DNA from: Weissella halotolerans DSM 20190
Lineage (GTDB): Bacteria > Bacillota > Bacilli > Lactobacillales > Lactobacillaceae
DNA length: 64,000 nt
Assembly: GCF_000420365.1 (NCBI RefSeq)
Contig: NZ_ATUU01000002.1
Span: 248,001 to 312,000, forward strand
Direction of reading: 5' to 3'
The translations under genes were made by a program, and so were the position numbers. The notes beneath the pieces were generated by a model, which had not been told where the DNA came from, made no database searches, and worked only from the letters and a program-made list of their open reading frames with translations. This document shows positions 48,023 to 56,844 of the stretch, piece by piece. Each line of letters starts with the position of its first letter. The stretch's first letter is position 1.

Positions 48023-49702
48023 ATGTCTAAACAATGGTTTAAAGATGCGGTCGTCTATCAAATTTATCCACAAAGCTTCCAAGATAGTAACCAAGACGGC
48101 ATTGGTGACCTAAAGGGAATCCAACAACGTCTTACTTACTTGGAAAAGTTAGGAGTTGATGTCGTTTGGCTAAATCCTATCTATACTTCACCCAATCAAG
48201 ACAATGGCTATGACATCGCTGATTACCGTACTATTCAAACCCGTTATGGTTCAATGCAAGACTTTGACGACCTGCTGGCTGACATGCACAATCACCAGCT
48301 AAAACTAATGATGGATTTGGTGGTCAACCACACCTCAGATCAACACCATTGGTTCCAGGAAAGCAAACAGTCACGTAATAACCCCTATGCTGACTACTAT
48401 ATTTGGCGTGATCCGGTTGATGGTCATGAACCCAATAATTGGGGATCTTTCTTTGGTGGCTCAGCTTGGACTTATGTGCCGGCACGGGGGCAATACTACC
48501 TACACCTTTTCGCCTCTGGTCAGCCCGACCTAAACTGGGAAAATCCAAAAGTACGCCAAGAAGTATACGACCTCATGCGCTTTTGGCTAGATAAGGGTGT
48601 TAACGGCTTCAGGATGGATGTTATTAACCTAATTTCTAAGCCGGCTGGCTTACCAGATGCGCCTAAGGCTCCTGGGGCTACCTATGCTAATATTGAACAA
48701 TTTGTTGGTAACGGCCCTAAGGTCAATGCCTACCTGCAAGAAATGAATCGTGAGGTTTTGTCTCATTATGACATCATGACCGTGGGTGAATGCGTCGCTG
48801 TTACACCTGAAGTGGCTGTTCATTATGCTAACTTAGAGGGAACTGAGCTTAACATGGTCTTCCAATTTGAACACGTTGGCTTATCAGCCAACCCCAATCC
48901 CGCAATCGGTAAATGGAATGATGAACCGATCAAACTCACTGACCTCAAAGCTGTCTTAGACCGGTGGCAAACTAAATTAGACGGTAAGGCTTGGAACAGC
49001 TTATATTGGAATAATCATGATCAACCACGAGCTGTTTCTCGTTTTGGTAATGACAACCCCGCCTTTCGCGAACGATCAGCTAAAATGTTAGCCACCGTCC
49101 TCCACATGATGCAAGGGACCCCTTACATCTTTGAAGGCGAAGAAATTGGCATGACCAATGTTCACTTTAAGCAGCTAGCCGAATATGAGGACCTTGAGTC
49201 AATCAATGCCTATCATGAATTAGTTGAGGATGAAGGACTAGTCGAACCTGAGACCATGCTATCCTATTTAGCAGACCGTTCACGTGATAACGCCAGAACC
49301 CCTATGCAATGGACGAACCAGGCCTACGCTGGCTTTTCAACGGTGCAGCCTTGGTTTAATCTCAACCCTAATTATGCAACGATTAATGTGGACCAAGCTT
49401 TAGCTCAGGCCGATTCAGTCTTTTACTATTACCAGCAACTCATTCAGCTACGTCATCAGGAAGCCCTAATTCGTTATGGTAACTTTACTGACCTATTACC
49501 TGACGATCAAGCTATTTATGCGTATCAACGGCAATATGGAAACGAAAGCTTACTAGTCTACGCTAACTTTACTGACCATTCTGTGGCGCTTGCAAGTCAG
49601 TTGATAAAAGCCAGTGCGGACCATACCTACCTAATTGGAAATACTGACTCATACACTCATGCTGAGTTAGCACCCTACGAAGTCCGCGTCTACAAAAAAT
49701 AA
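48023..49702 (+). CDS. GH13 alpha-glucosidase, oligo-1,6-glucosidase type
   Basis: Cytoplasmic enzyme of 559 residues, GH13 subfamily 31. The (beta/alpha)8 barrel motifs are clear: DLVVNHTS at 98-105, nucleophile Asp199 in GFRMDV, acid Glu256 in TVGECV, and Asp333 in NNHDQPR. The residue after the nucleophile is Val200, which in this family marks alpha-1,6 specificity (isomaltose, dextran fragments) rather than maltose. Trehalose-6-phosphate hydrolases share this residue, but there is no PTS partner. RBS AAAGGAG. Probably acts on sugars brought in by the preceding transporter. Confidence 0.9.
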   Translation: MSKQWFKDAVVYQIYPQSFQDSNQDGIGDLKGIQQRLTYLEKLGVDVVWLNPIYTSPNQDNGYDIADYRTIQTRYGSMQDFDDLLADMHNHQLKLMMDLVVNHTSDQHHWFQESKQSRNNPYADYYIWRDPVDGHEPNNWGSFFGGSAWTYVPARGQYYLHLFASGQPDLNWENPKVRQEVYDLMRFWLDKGVNGFRMDVINLISKPAGLPDAPKAPGATYANIEQFVGNGPKVNAYLQEMNREVLSHYDIMTVGECVAVTPEVAVHYANLEGTELNMVFQFEHVGLSANPNPAIGKWNDEPIKLTDLKAVLDRWQTKLDGKAWNSLYWNNHDQPRAVSRFGNDNPAFRERSAKMLATVLHMMQGTPYIFEGEEIGMTNVHFKQLAEYEDLESINAYHELVEDEGLVEPETMLSYLADRSRDNARTPMQWTNQAYAGFSTVQPWFNLNPNYATINVDQALAQADSVFYYYQQLIQLRHQEALIRYGNFTDLLPDDQAIYAYQRQYGNESLLVYANFTDHSVALASQLIKASADHTYLIGNTDSYTHAELAPYEVRVYKK

Positions 49703-49714
49703 CCTTTCTTTATT

Positions 49715-49750
49715 AAAAAAGGACAGCCCTCCTATGAGAGCTGTCCTTTT
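49715..49750 (+). terminator. Bidirectional terminator between the glucosidase gene and opuC
   Basis: Arms AAAAGGACAGC and GCTGTCCTTTT with T tracts on both strands. Confidence 0.9.
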
Positions 49751-49761
49751 ACTTTTCATCC

Positions 49762-50433
49762 TTAACCTTGGGCGCGTTTTAAACGCGAGGCTGGATCTAG
49801 ACGACGTTCAATCCAGCCCAGTCCCCAATCAGCTAACACCGACATTAAAGCAGCCGGCACGGCACCAGCCAAAATAATAGCACCACCATTCGTCGCATTC
49901 GTGCCACGGATAATAATGTCACCTAACCCACCAGCACCCACAAAGGCTCCGATTGCAACGATACCAATCGCCATCACCAAGGCGTTTCGTAAGCCAGCCA
50001 TAATCACCGAAACCGACAATGGGAGTTCGACCATATAAAGTCGTTGCCATGCTGTCATCCCCATACCAGTACCCGCATCAAGCACATCTTTGTTGACCTG
50101 GGTAATCCCTACGTAGGTATTACTGATAACTGGCAACAATGAGTATAAGAATGTGGTCACCAAAATAACTTTGACGCCCAATCCCATTCCCAACATCAAA
50201 ATTGAAACCATCGCTAAGGTTGGTACAGTTTGAATCATATTCGCTAAGCCAATGACCCAATTAGCCAGGTGTTGATGTTTAGCAATATAAATTCCAAGCG
50301 GAATGGCCAAGAGAGCAGCAAATAATACACCATAAAAAGAAATTAAAAAATGACGCACAAATTGACCAAACACATAGCCACCATTGGCTTGAAAATAGTA
50401 AATAAACTGTTCAACGATATTCATATTTTGCAT
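49762..50433 (-). CDS. opuCD: Osmoprotectant ABC transporter permease, OpuCD-like
   Basis: A 223-residue inner-membrane subunit with about five or six helices and the EAA-type loop (DAGTGMGMTAWQRLYMVELPLSV). Last of four genes of a glycine betaine/carnitine/choline importer. It starts 3 bp after the binding-protein gene. Confidence 0.9.
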   Translation of the reverse strand: MQNMNIVEQFIYYFQANGGYVFGQFVRHFLISFYGVLFAALLAIPLGIYIAKHQHLANWVIGLANMIQTVPTLAMVSILMLGMGLGVKVILVTTFLYSLLPVISNTYVGITQVNKDVLDAGTGMGMTAWQRLYMVELPLSVSVIMAGLRNALVMAIGIVAIGAFVGAGGLGDIIIRGTNATNGGAIILAGAVPAALMSVLADWGLGWIERRLDPASRLKRAQG

Positions 50434-50436
50434 CGC

Positions 50437-51366
50437 CTATTGTTCCCCCTGGTCCTCAAAATAGTTGTGCTCTTCCAAGAATTCTTTGGCCACTACCGAT
50501 GGCTCCTTAAGGTTATTATCGACCTCATAGTTAAGCTTTTGCATTTGATGAGTACTAATCGTACCGCGTAATCGTTCAATAGCTTGCTCTAATCCAGGAG
50601 TCATTTTTAAAGTTGCATTATTGACCACCGGTGCGGCATCATAAGCTGGAAAGAAGTGGCGATCATCTTTAAGCATCACTAAATCGTAAGACCCAATCCG
50701 ACCATCAGTCGTATAACCAAGCACAACATCCATTTTTTTAGCTGCCACGGCACTATAGACCAAACCAATCTGCATAGGGTGAATATCCTTAAAACGGTAG
50801 CCATAAGCTTGTTTGAAACCTTCATAACCGTCACCTTTTCGGGTAACCCAGGCCGTATCAACACCTAAACTCAACTTATCAGCTAGATGTTGCATATCCG
50901 AAATCGTCTTTAAATGATACTTTTTAGCCGTATCCTTACGAACTAAAAAGACATATTTATTTGCAAAACCATATCGTGGTAACCACGTCTGATGATACCG
51001 TCTAGCAAACTCTTTTTTAACAGTTTGATAAGCTCGGTCCGGATTTTGTTCAGCTGGCAATCCTAAGGTCGTGGTTAAATCTTCGCCAGTATAGCGAACT
51101 GCAGACACCTGAGTATCACCGTTTAGCATTGCTTGATGGTTAATGGTTACGGTCGCCAAATTATTCGTAACATGTACTGGCTGATGCGTATAATGTTCAA
51201 TCATATCAGCTACCATACTGCCCATAGTCTGGGTTTCGGAGGTAATACCACCAGCAACATTAAGTGGTTGATTTGCTACTTTAGGGGGCATAATCGTAAA
51301 GTAACCCAAAACTAATACCACTAAGATGACCAGCCCAGCTAAAAACTGTTTTATCCGTTTACTCAT
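50437..51366 (-). CDS. opuCC: Osmoprotectant-binding protein, OpuCC-like, with a membrane anchor
   Basis: Extracellular quaternary-amine-binding protein of 309 residues (QAMLNGDTQVSAVRYTGEDLTTTLG, VLGYTTDGRIGSYDLVMLKDD). The N-terminus is a hydrophobic helix at about 8-26 with no Cys after it, so it lacks the lipobox usual in Gram-positive OpuCC and is probably held by an uncleaved helix. It overlaps the upstream permease gene by 4 bp (ATGA). Confidence 0.9.
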   Translation of the reverse strand: MSKRIKQFLAGLVILVVLVLGYFTIMPPKVANQPLNVAGGITSETQTMGSMVADMIEHYTHQPVHVTNNLATVTINHQAMLNGDTQVSAVRYTGEDLTTTLGLPAEQNPDRAYQTVKKEFARRYHQTWLPRYGFANKYVFLVRKDTAKKYHLKTISDMQHLADKLSLGVDTAWVTRKGDGYEGFKQAYGYRFKDIHPMQIGLVYSAVAAKKMDVVLGYTTDGRIGSYDLVMLKDDRHFFPAYDAAPVVNNATLKMTPGLEQAIERLRGTISTHQMQKLNYEVDNNLKEPSVVAKEFLEEHNYFEDQGEQ

Positions 51367-52025
51367 GCTGCGCCATCCTTTCCTCGCTGACCCTCCTCCA
51401 GTTTAAAGGCCACTGGCGTTAACTTTGCTTGTAGCTTTGTTAATAGAAAATCAACCCCTAAGGCCAAGAGCGTAACCGGAATAGTACCAGCAAAAATCAA
51501 CTTTGGTTGAAAATTATAAAGGCCACTAAAAATCATGTCTCCTAAACCACCCGCACCAATGTATGATGCAAGCGTTGTCCAAGAAATCACATAGACCGCT
51601 GATAAATGAATACCGGACATGATGGTGGGCATGGCTAAGGGTAACTCAACCAAACGAATAGACTGCCAGTTACTCATACCCATGCCAGTTGCAACATCAC
51701 GTAGCCGGCTATCGACCGCATGTAACCCTAGATAGGTGTTGCGCAAGATAGGTAACAAAGAATAAATAAAGAGGGCCACAATCGCCGGCAGACGCCCAAT
51801 TCCAAAAATAGGAATCATCAAAGCTAAGAGCGCTAAAGACGGAATAGTCTGCAGTGCACTCACAAAGCTAATCACAATTTTAGATGTTCTTTCCATTCGT
51901 GTCAGTAAAATTCCCAATGGTAGCGCAACAATGATTCCTAATAGTAAGGCCACTAGGGAAATATAAATATGTTGTCCAGTTTTGACTACGATTTCTGGTC
52001 CATATTCTGCAAAAAAAGCCTGCAT
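51363..52025 (-). CDS. opuCB: Osmoprotectant ABC transporter permease, OpuCB-like
   Basis: A permease of about 220 residues, paralogous to the one at 49762-50433 (EAA loop DVATGMGMSNWQSIRLVELPLAM). The start MQAFFAEYG at 52025 was preferred to 52055 because GAGGAGG lies 6 nt upstream; it then follows the ATPase stop by 1 bp. Confidence 0.9.
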   Translation of the reverse strand: MQAFFAEYGPEIVVKTGQHIYISLVALLLGIIVALPLGILLTRMERTSKIVISFVSALQTIPSLALLALMIPIFGIGRLPAIVALFIYSLLPILRNTYLGLHAVDSRLRDVATGMGMSNWQSIRLVELPLAMPTIMSGIHLSAVYVISWTTLASYIGAGGLGDMIFSGLYNFQPKLIFAGTIPVTLLALGVDFLLTKLQAKLTPVAFKLEEGQRGKDGAA

Positions 52026-52026
52026 A

Positions 52027-53217
52027 CTAGACCTCCTCTTCACTAGTGCTATCACTAGTGTGGGACTCTAGGGCTTCCGCAATGGTATCTTCTTCACCCC
52101 AAATGACGTCATATATACTGTCAACTAGTGAAGAACGCGTTACCATGCCGACCACCCTTCGATGATCATCAACCACGGGAATATATTTCAAGCCCCGCTT
52201 TAGAATCATTTGGAGTGTATTGCGCAGCAAACTCGTCTGCCGAACAAAAACAATCTTAGAATCCATGATGTCACTGACACTAGCAACCTGACCATGATAG
52301 CTATTTAACGTTTCAATATCTAACATTCCCATCAAAACGCCATCATTATTGGTCACAATCAGGGTATCAACCCCCTTTTGCTTCATTAATGTAATCGCAT
52401 CTGTCAAAGACCGGTCGCTATGAATGGTAATGTCTGCCGGCGCCATCATTTCCTTAACCGTTGTATTATCTGGCCGGGCCTGCAAAAGACGGTCTTCACC
52501 CAGCAAATTCTCAACGAATTCGTTGGCTGGTTGGCGCAAAATATTATCAGGCGTATCAAATTGAATCACCTTACCGAAGCTCATAATCACAATTCTATTG
52601 GCTAGCTTTAACGCCTCGTCCATGTCATGGGTAACGAAAATAATCGTTTTCCCTAATTCTTCTTGCAAATGCTTTACCAAATCCTGTAAAGCATCACGGG
52701 TAATAGGGTCCAAAGCGCCAAAGGGTTCGTCCATTAGAATAATATCCTGATCGGCTGCTAAGGCCCGTACCACTCCAATACGTTGTTGTTGTCCCCCAGA
52801 TAGTTCAAAGGGATACCGATCCAACATCTCACGAGGCAATTCAACTAAATCAATCATTTTTTCCGCAGTTTGCCGCTGGGTCACCTCATCAACCTTCAAT
52901 AAACGTTGGACAAGGTTGATATTCTCGCGAATGGTCATGTGTGGCATCAGGCCGATATTTTGAATAACATAACCTATATGCCGTCGTAAATCGACCGGAT
53001 TCATCTTGGCTACATCCTGCCCCTTCACTAGAACCTTTCCCTTGCTTGGTGACGTCATTCGATTAATCATCCGCATCGTGGTCGTCTTACCACTACCACT
53101 AGTTCCAATAAAGCAAATAAATTCACCCTTTTTAAAAGACAAATTGACGTCGCTAACTGCTACCTTGGATTCCTTATACATCTTTGATACATGTTGGAAT
53201 TCAATAAAATCATCCAT
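52027..53217 (-). CDS. opuCA: Osmoprotectant ABC transporter ATPase with CBS domains, OpuCA-like
   Basis: An ATPase of about 396 residues. Walker A GTSGSGKT at 38-45, signature LSGGQ near 138, Walker B ILMDEP near 159. Two CBS domains follow (about 255-375), which in OpuA/OpuC act as ionic-strength or c-di-AMP sensors. The C-terminal tail is acidic. The start MDDFIEFQ at 53217 was preferred to 53235 because GGGGAAG lies 9 nt upstream. First gene of opuCABCD. Confidence 0.93.
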   Translation of the reverse strand: MDDFIEFQHVSKMYKESKVAVSDVNLSFKKGEFICFIGTSGSGKTTTMRMINRMTSPSKGKVLVKGQDVAKMNPVDLRRHIGYVIQNIGLMPHMTIRENINLVQRLLKVDEVTQRQTAEKMIDLVELPREMLDRYPFELSGGQQQRIGVVRALAADQDIILMDEPFGALDPITRDALQDLVKHLQEELGKTIIFVTHDMDEALKLANRIVIMSFGKVIQFDTPDNILRQPANEFVENLLGEDRLLQARPDNTTVKEMMAPADITIHSDRSLTDAITLMKQKGVDTLIVTNNDGVLMGMLDIETLNSYHGQVASVSDIMDSKIVFVRQTSLLRNTLQMILKRGLKYIPVVDDHRRVVGMVTRSSLVDSIYDVIWGEEDTIAEALESHTSDSTSEEEV

Positions 53218-53263
53218 TGTTATATTCTTCCCCATTTGTAATTACATTATTCATTACGGTTGT

Positions 53264-53283
53264 TTAATCTACTATTAGATTAA
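53264..53283 (-). promoter_or_regulatory. Inverted repeat upstream of opuCA
   Basis: Perfect 8-bp arms TTAATCTA and TAGATTAA separated by 4 bp, about 45-65 bp before the opuCA start. A candidate operator of an osmotic-stress regulator. The rest of 53284-53619 holds a cre-like site and the nupC promoter and otherwise looks non-coding. Confidence 0.5.
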
Positions 53284-53415
53284 CACTGGTCACTAGTATG
53301 AACGTTTCACCCAGTAAATTCAAATGCTATCATCTAGGTTTTCCCCGGAAAAAACTATACTTTTGTTATATTTTCTCCCCTGACCACTAGCCAAGTTAAT
53401 CGTTTTACGTTAGAA

Positions 53416-53429
53416 TGTAAGCGTTTACT
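53416..53429 (+). promoter_or_regulatory. cre site upstream of the nucleoside operon
   Basis: TGTAAGCGTTTACT matches the CcpA consensus TGWAANCGNTNWCA at all but the last base. It lies about 135 bp before the mapped -10 box, between opuC and nupC, so it could act on either operon. Confidence 0.65.
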
Positions 53430-53562
53430 AAAGACGGAGCTATTATCTGATTAATAAATTGGCAATGTGAAGGTTTGCACGACGTTAAACGTTTTATATT
53501 AAATTATCATTTCAACTAGCCTTTATTCAGGTAAACCAGCCCCAAGTCTACCGTAATTTTGC

Positions 53563-53568
53563 TATACT
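53563..53568 (+). promoter_or_regulatory. Extended -10 promoter of the nucleoside operon
   Basis: TGC-TATACT about 50 bp before the transporter start, without a convincing -35. Confidence 0.6.
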
Positions 53569-53619
53569 TTTTTTGTAGTCATTTCATTTTATCTAGGAGT
53601 ATTGTGAGGTACATACTTA

Positions 53620-54846
53620 ATGCTTTATATCATTGTTAACTTCTTAAGTATCTTTGTCTTCATTGGCATTGCATACTTATTCTCAAATAACCGTAAGCAA
53701 GTCGACTGGAAATCAGTTGGCATTGTAGTTGCCCTAGAGTTAGTGCTCGGTTGGTTCTTCATGAGCTTTTCTTGGGGTCAAAGTATTGTTAAAGGGGCCG
53801 CAGATGGCTTTAATTGGTTAATCAGTGTGGCTAATACTGGAATTGCCTTCGCCCTACCAGATTGGCTACATCCTGCTACTGGGTACCCAAACTTCGTCAC
53901 GAGCGCCCTCTTACCAATGTTGCTTGTTGTCCCAATGTTTGACATCTTAAACTACATTGGTTTCTTGCCTTGGGTGGTCCGGTGGATTGGACGTGGTCTA
54001 TCGTTCATTACAGGTCAACCAAAATTTGAAGCCTTCTTCTCAGTAGAAATGATGTTCTTAGGCAATACCGAAGTGCTGGCTGTATCAAAACCCCAATTTA
54101 ATGCCATGAGCGCTCAACGTAACTATACTTTGGCTCTGATGTCAATGAGCTGTATTACTGCCTCAATCATCGGCGCCTATACCACCATGGTACCCGGTGA
54201 ATACGTCATGGCTGCAGTGCCACTGAATATTTTAGGCGCGATTGTTATTTCGACCATTATGAACCCCGTGCATATCGCTGCGGATGAGGATGTTGTGGTT
54301 TCTGTGCATAAGGAAGGGGAGAAGCGGGAACCCTTCTTCTCATTCCTGGGTGATTCCATTCTGGGTGCTGGTAAACTGATTCTGATTATTACCGCTACGG
54401 TTATTGCCTTTGTGGCCTTAGCTGCCCTAGTAGACCATCTCTTCAGTTTAACTGGTCTCAAGTGGTTATCTTTGGAAAACATCTTTGGTGTTATCCTCTT
54501 CCCATTTGCTTGGTTACTAGGCTTTGATCCAAGTCAAGCCTTCCAACTTGCTCAATATATGGGAACAAAATTAGTAACGAATGAATTTGTTGTGATGGGT
54601 GAAATTAGTAAAAACATCATGGCTGGTAAGGCCCTCTTTGCTAATCCCCATGCTTCAGCTGTCTTAACTGTCTTCTTAACGAGTTTCGCCAACTTCAGTA
54701 CCGTGGGCATGATTCTAGGTGCCTTTAAGGGCATTGTTTCACGTGAAAAGAACGACTATATTGCCGCGCATGTGCCTCAGATGTTAGTTGCTGGAATTCT
54801 AGTTTCACTTCTTTCAGCTGCCTGTGCTGGATTATTTGTTTGGTAA
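53620..54846 (+). CDS. nupC: Concentrative nucleoside transporter, NupC family
   Basis: Cation-coupled nucleoside importer of 408 residues with about 8-10 membrane segments. The CNT signature is visible in FFSVEMMFLGNTEVLAVSKP near residue 140 and TSFANFSTVGMILGAFKG near 370. Two nucleoside hydrolase genes follow on the same strand, so imported nucleosides are split to base and ribose. Confidence 0.93.
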   Translation: MLYIIVNFLSIFVFIGIAYLFSNNRKQVDWKSVGIVVALELVLGWFFMSFSWGQSIVKGAADGFNWLISVANTGIAFALPDWLHPATGYPNFVTSALLPMLLVVPMFDILNYIGFLPWVVRWIGRGLSFITGQPKFEAFFSVEMMFLGNTEVLAVSKPQFNAMSAQRNYTLALMSMSCITASIIGAYTTMVPGEYVMAAVPLNILGAIVISTIMNPVHIAADEDVVVSVHKEGEKREPFFSFLGDSILGAGKLILIITATVIAFVALAALVDHLFSLTGLKWLSLENIFGVILFPFAWLLGFDPSQAFQLAQYMGTKLVTNEFVVMGEISKNIMAGKALFANPHASAVLTVFLTSFANFSTVGMILGAFKGIVSREKNDYIAAHVPQMLVAGILVSLLSAACAGLFVW

Positions 54847-54880
54847 AAAATAACTGCCATTTTGGCTAGGAGATATGATC

Positions 54881-55798
54881 ATGGCTAAACCAATTATTCT
54901 TGATATGGACCCTGGGATTGACGATGCGGCAGCCATTGCTGTGGCCGTTAACCATCCCGACTTGGATGTTAAATTAATTACGACCGTTGCTGGTAATGTA
55001 AGTGTAGAAAAGACAACATTAAACGCACTTAAGTTGCTAACCTTCTTCGATAAGGCCATTCCGGTTGCTCAAGGTGCAAAGGCACCCTTGAAGCGTCCCT
55101 TTGAAGATGCCGCCTATATTCATGGCGAGTCTGGTATGCCTGGCTATGACTTTGACCAACCCAATCGACAAGCAATGTCGACTAATGCCGTTGAAGCCAT
55201 CCACCATGTACTTCAACAAGCCGATGAGCCAATAACGATTATTGGAACGGGCGCTTATACCAATTTAGCCCAACTTTTAACAAAACATCCCGAAGATAAA
55301 CCCCAGATTAAAGGATTTATTCTAATGGGTGGCTCAATCTCAGCAGGAAATGTGAGTTCAGTTGCCGAGTTCAACGTATTCACGGACCCCGATGCAGCCA
55401 AAATTGTCTTTGATAGTGGCCTACCAATTACGATGATTGGTTTAGACGTAACTTTAAAGGCCTTAATTACCCCAGAAACAACACAAGCCCTCCTTGAACT
55501 GGGTCGTCCTGGCAAAATGTTACATGGTCTCATTACAGCCTATGGAGATGTTCATACTGGTGGTAAGCCAATGCATGATGTTAATACCATCCTCTATGCT
55601 GTCAATCCTAACTTAATTAAAACCACGCCAGCTGCCATCGATGTCGTAACAGACGGTCCTGCTATCGGCGCCACCGTCTCTGATTTCCAACATCGTTGGC
55701 ATCCTACTGATTTTTATAACGCTAACGTAGGTATCGACATTGACGCCGCTAATTTTAATACCTGGTTCTTAGAACAGGTTAGCCTTATGCCACACTAA
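54881..55798 (+). CDS. Ribonucleoside hydrolase, first copy
   Basis: Splits nucleosides into base and ribose. About 305 residues. The calcium-binding DxDPGxDDA motif (DMDPGIDDA) is at residues 8-16, and the HD motif (PMHDVNTILYAV) near residue 235. Start at 54881 was preferred to 54875 because AGGAG is 8 nt from it. Only about 35% by eye like the next gene, so the two probably differ in base preference. Co-transcribed with nupC (34 bp gap). Confidence 0.92.
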   Translation: MAKPIILDMDPGIDDAAAIAVAVNHPDLDVKLITTVAGNVSVEKTTLNALKLLTFFDKAIPVAQGAKAPLKRPFEDAAYIHGESGMPGYDFDQPNRQAMSTNAVEAIHHVLQQADEPITIIGTGAYTNLAQLLTKHPEDKPQIKGFILMGGSISAGNVSSVAEFNVFTDPDAAKIVFDSGLPITMIGLDVTLKALITPETTQALLELGRPGKMLHGLITAYGDVHTGGKPMHDVNTILYAVNPNLIKTTPAAIDVVTDGPAIGATVSDFQHRWHPTDFYNANVGIDIDAANFNTWFLEQVSLMPH

Positions 55799-55833
55799 CT
55801 AGAGTTAGTTATTTAGAAAGTGAGTTTGTTCGA

Positions 55834-56787
55834 ATGGCTAAGAAAAAAATGATTCTTGATTTAGATACCGGTGTTGATGATGCCTTAGCATTGGCTTATG
55901 CACTGGCTACTCCCGATGCGGACTTAATTGGGGTAATTGCCTCTTATGGTAATACTTTGGTTGATACCGCTGCTCAAAACACACTGAATCTTTTGGAACT
56001 GTTAGGCGCAACAGATGTCCCCGTTTATACTGGTTATGCTCATGCTGCTGGTAGTGGACCTTTTGAAACCATGCAAATTTCAATGGATATTCATGGAACT
56101 AACGGGGTTGGCAATGTTGAATTAGCAACTGCTCAACGTACCGTTGAGAGCACTGATGGCGAAGATGCCGCCGACTTTTTAATTGATGCTGCCTACACTT
56201 ACCGGGACAATCTTATTGTTGTTCCAACGGGCCCATTGACTAATTTAGCTGCGGCCATGAAAAAAGATCCAGCAATTGGTGACCTGATCGGTAATATTAC
56301 TTTGATGGGTGGTGCCCTTACCGTTCCCGGTAACGTTACGCCTTATACTGAGGCCAACATCAATCAAGACCCTGCCGCAGCTGATTATGTCTTCAAGCAT
56401 GGTCGTCATGTCGTCATGGTTGGTTTAGATGTTACTTTGCAAACCCTTCTTACTAAAGAAGAAACAAAAGCTTGGCGTAAATTAAATACTGCTAAAGGGA
56501 CTGCCTTTGCTGATATTTTTGATTACTACATTGATGCCTACTATAATTTAGATATCAATAAAAACGGGGCCGCGCTGCATGACCCACTTGCCGTTGGCGT
56601 AGCAGTAGACCCTAATTTGGTAACTTTACTACCAATTAACCTTATGGTTTCAACTGAAGATGGTCGGACCATTGGTGATCCAGCTCGGGCGTTAGAACCC
56701 ATTAAGACCAATTTTGCAGCTGTCGAAGTAGATACCCCCTTCTATGTAGAACGCTTTATGAATTACATGGTTAACATTCTAAAATAG
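55834..56787 (+). CDS. Ribonucleoside hydrolase, second copy
   Basis: A 317-residue member of the same family: DLDTGVDDA at residues 8-16, TLMGGALTVPGNVTPYTEANINQDPAAA near 155-180, HDPLAVG near residue 248. Last gene of the nucleoside operon. In a heterofermentative lactic acid bacterium the released ribose can feed the phosphoketolase pathway; this is inference. Confidence 0.92.
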   Translation: MAKKKMILDLDTGVDDALALAYALATPDADLIGVIASYGNTLVDTAAQNTLNLLELLGATDVPVYTGYAHAAGSGPFETMQISMDIHGTNGVGNVELATAQRTVESTDGEDAADFLIDAAYTYRDNLIVVPTGPLTNLAAAMKKDPAIGDLIGNITLMGGALTVPGNVTPYTEANINQDPAAADYVFKHGRHVVMVGLDVTLQTLLTKEETKAWRKLNTAKGTAFADIFDYYIDAYYNLDINKNGAALHDPLAVGVAVDPNLVTLLPINLMVSTEDGRTIGDPARALEPIKTNFAAVEVDTPFYVERFMNYMVNILK

Positions 56788-56805
56788 TCGGTGCTAATAA
56801 TTAAT

Positions 56806-56843
56806 AAAAAACGTCTTAACCAAATTTGGTTAAGACGTTTTTT
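56806..56843 (+). terminator. Bidirectional terminator between the nucleoside operon and femX
   Basis: Arms AAAAAACGTCTTAACCAA and TTGGTTAAGACGTTTTTT form a perfect palindromic hairpin with T tracts on both strands. Confidence 0.95.
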
Positions 56844-56844
56844 A

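Noticed and set aside
53300-53315. Second cre-like site (TGAACGTTTCA region) near opuC
   Set aside because: The outer bases do not fit the CcpA consensus once aligned on the central CG.
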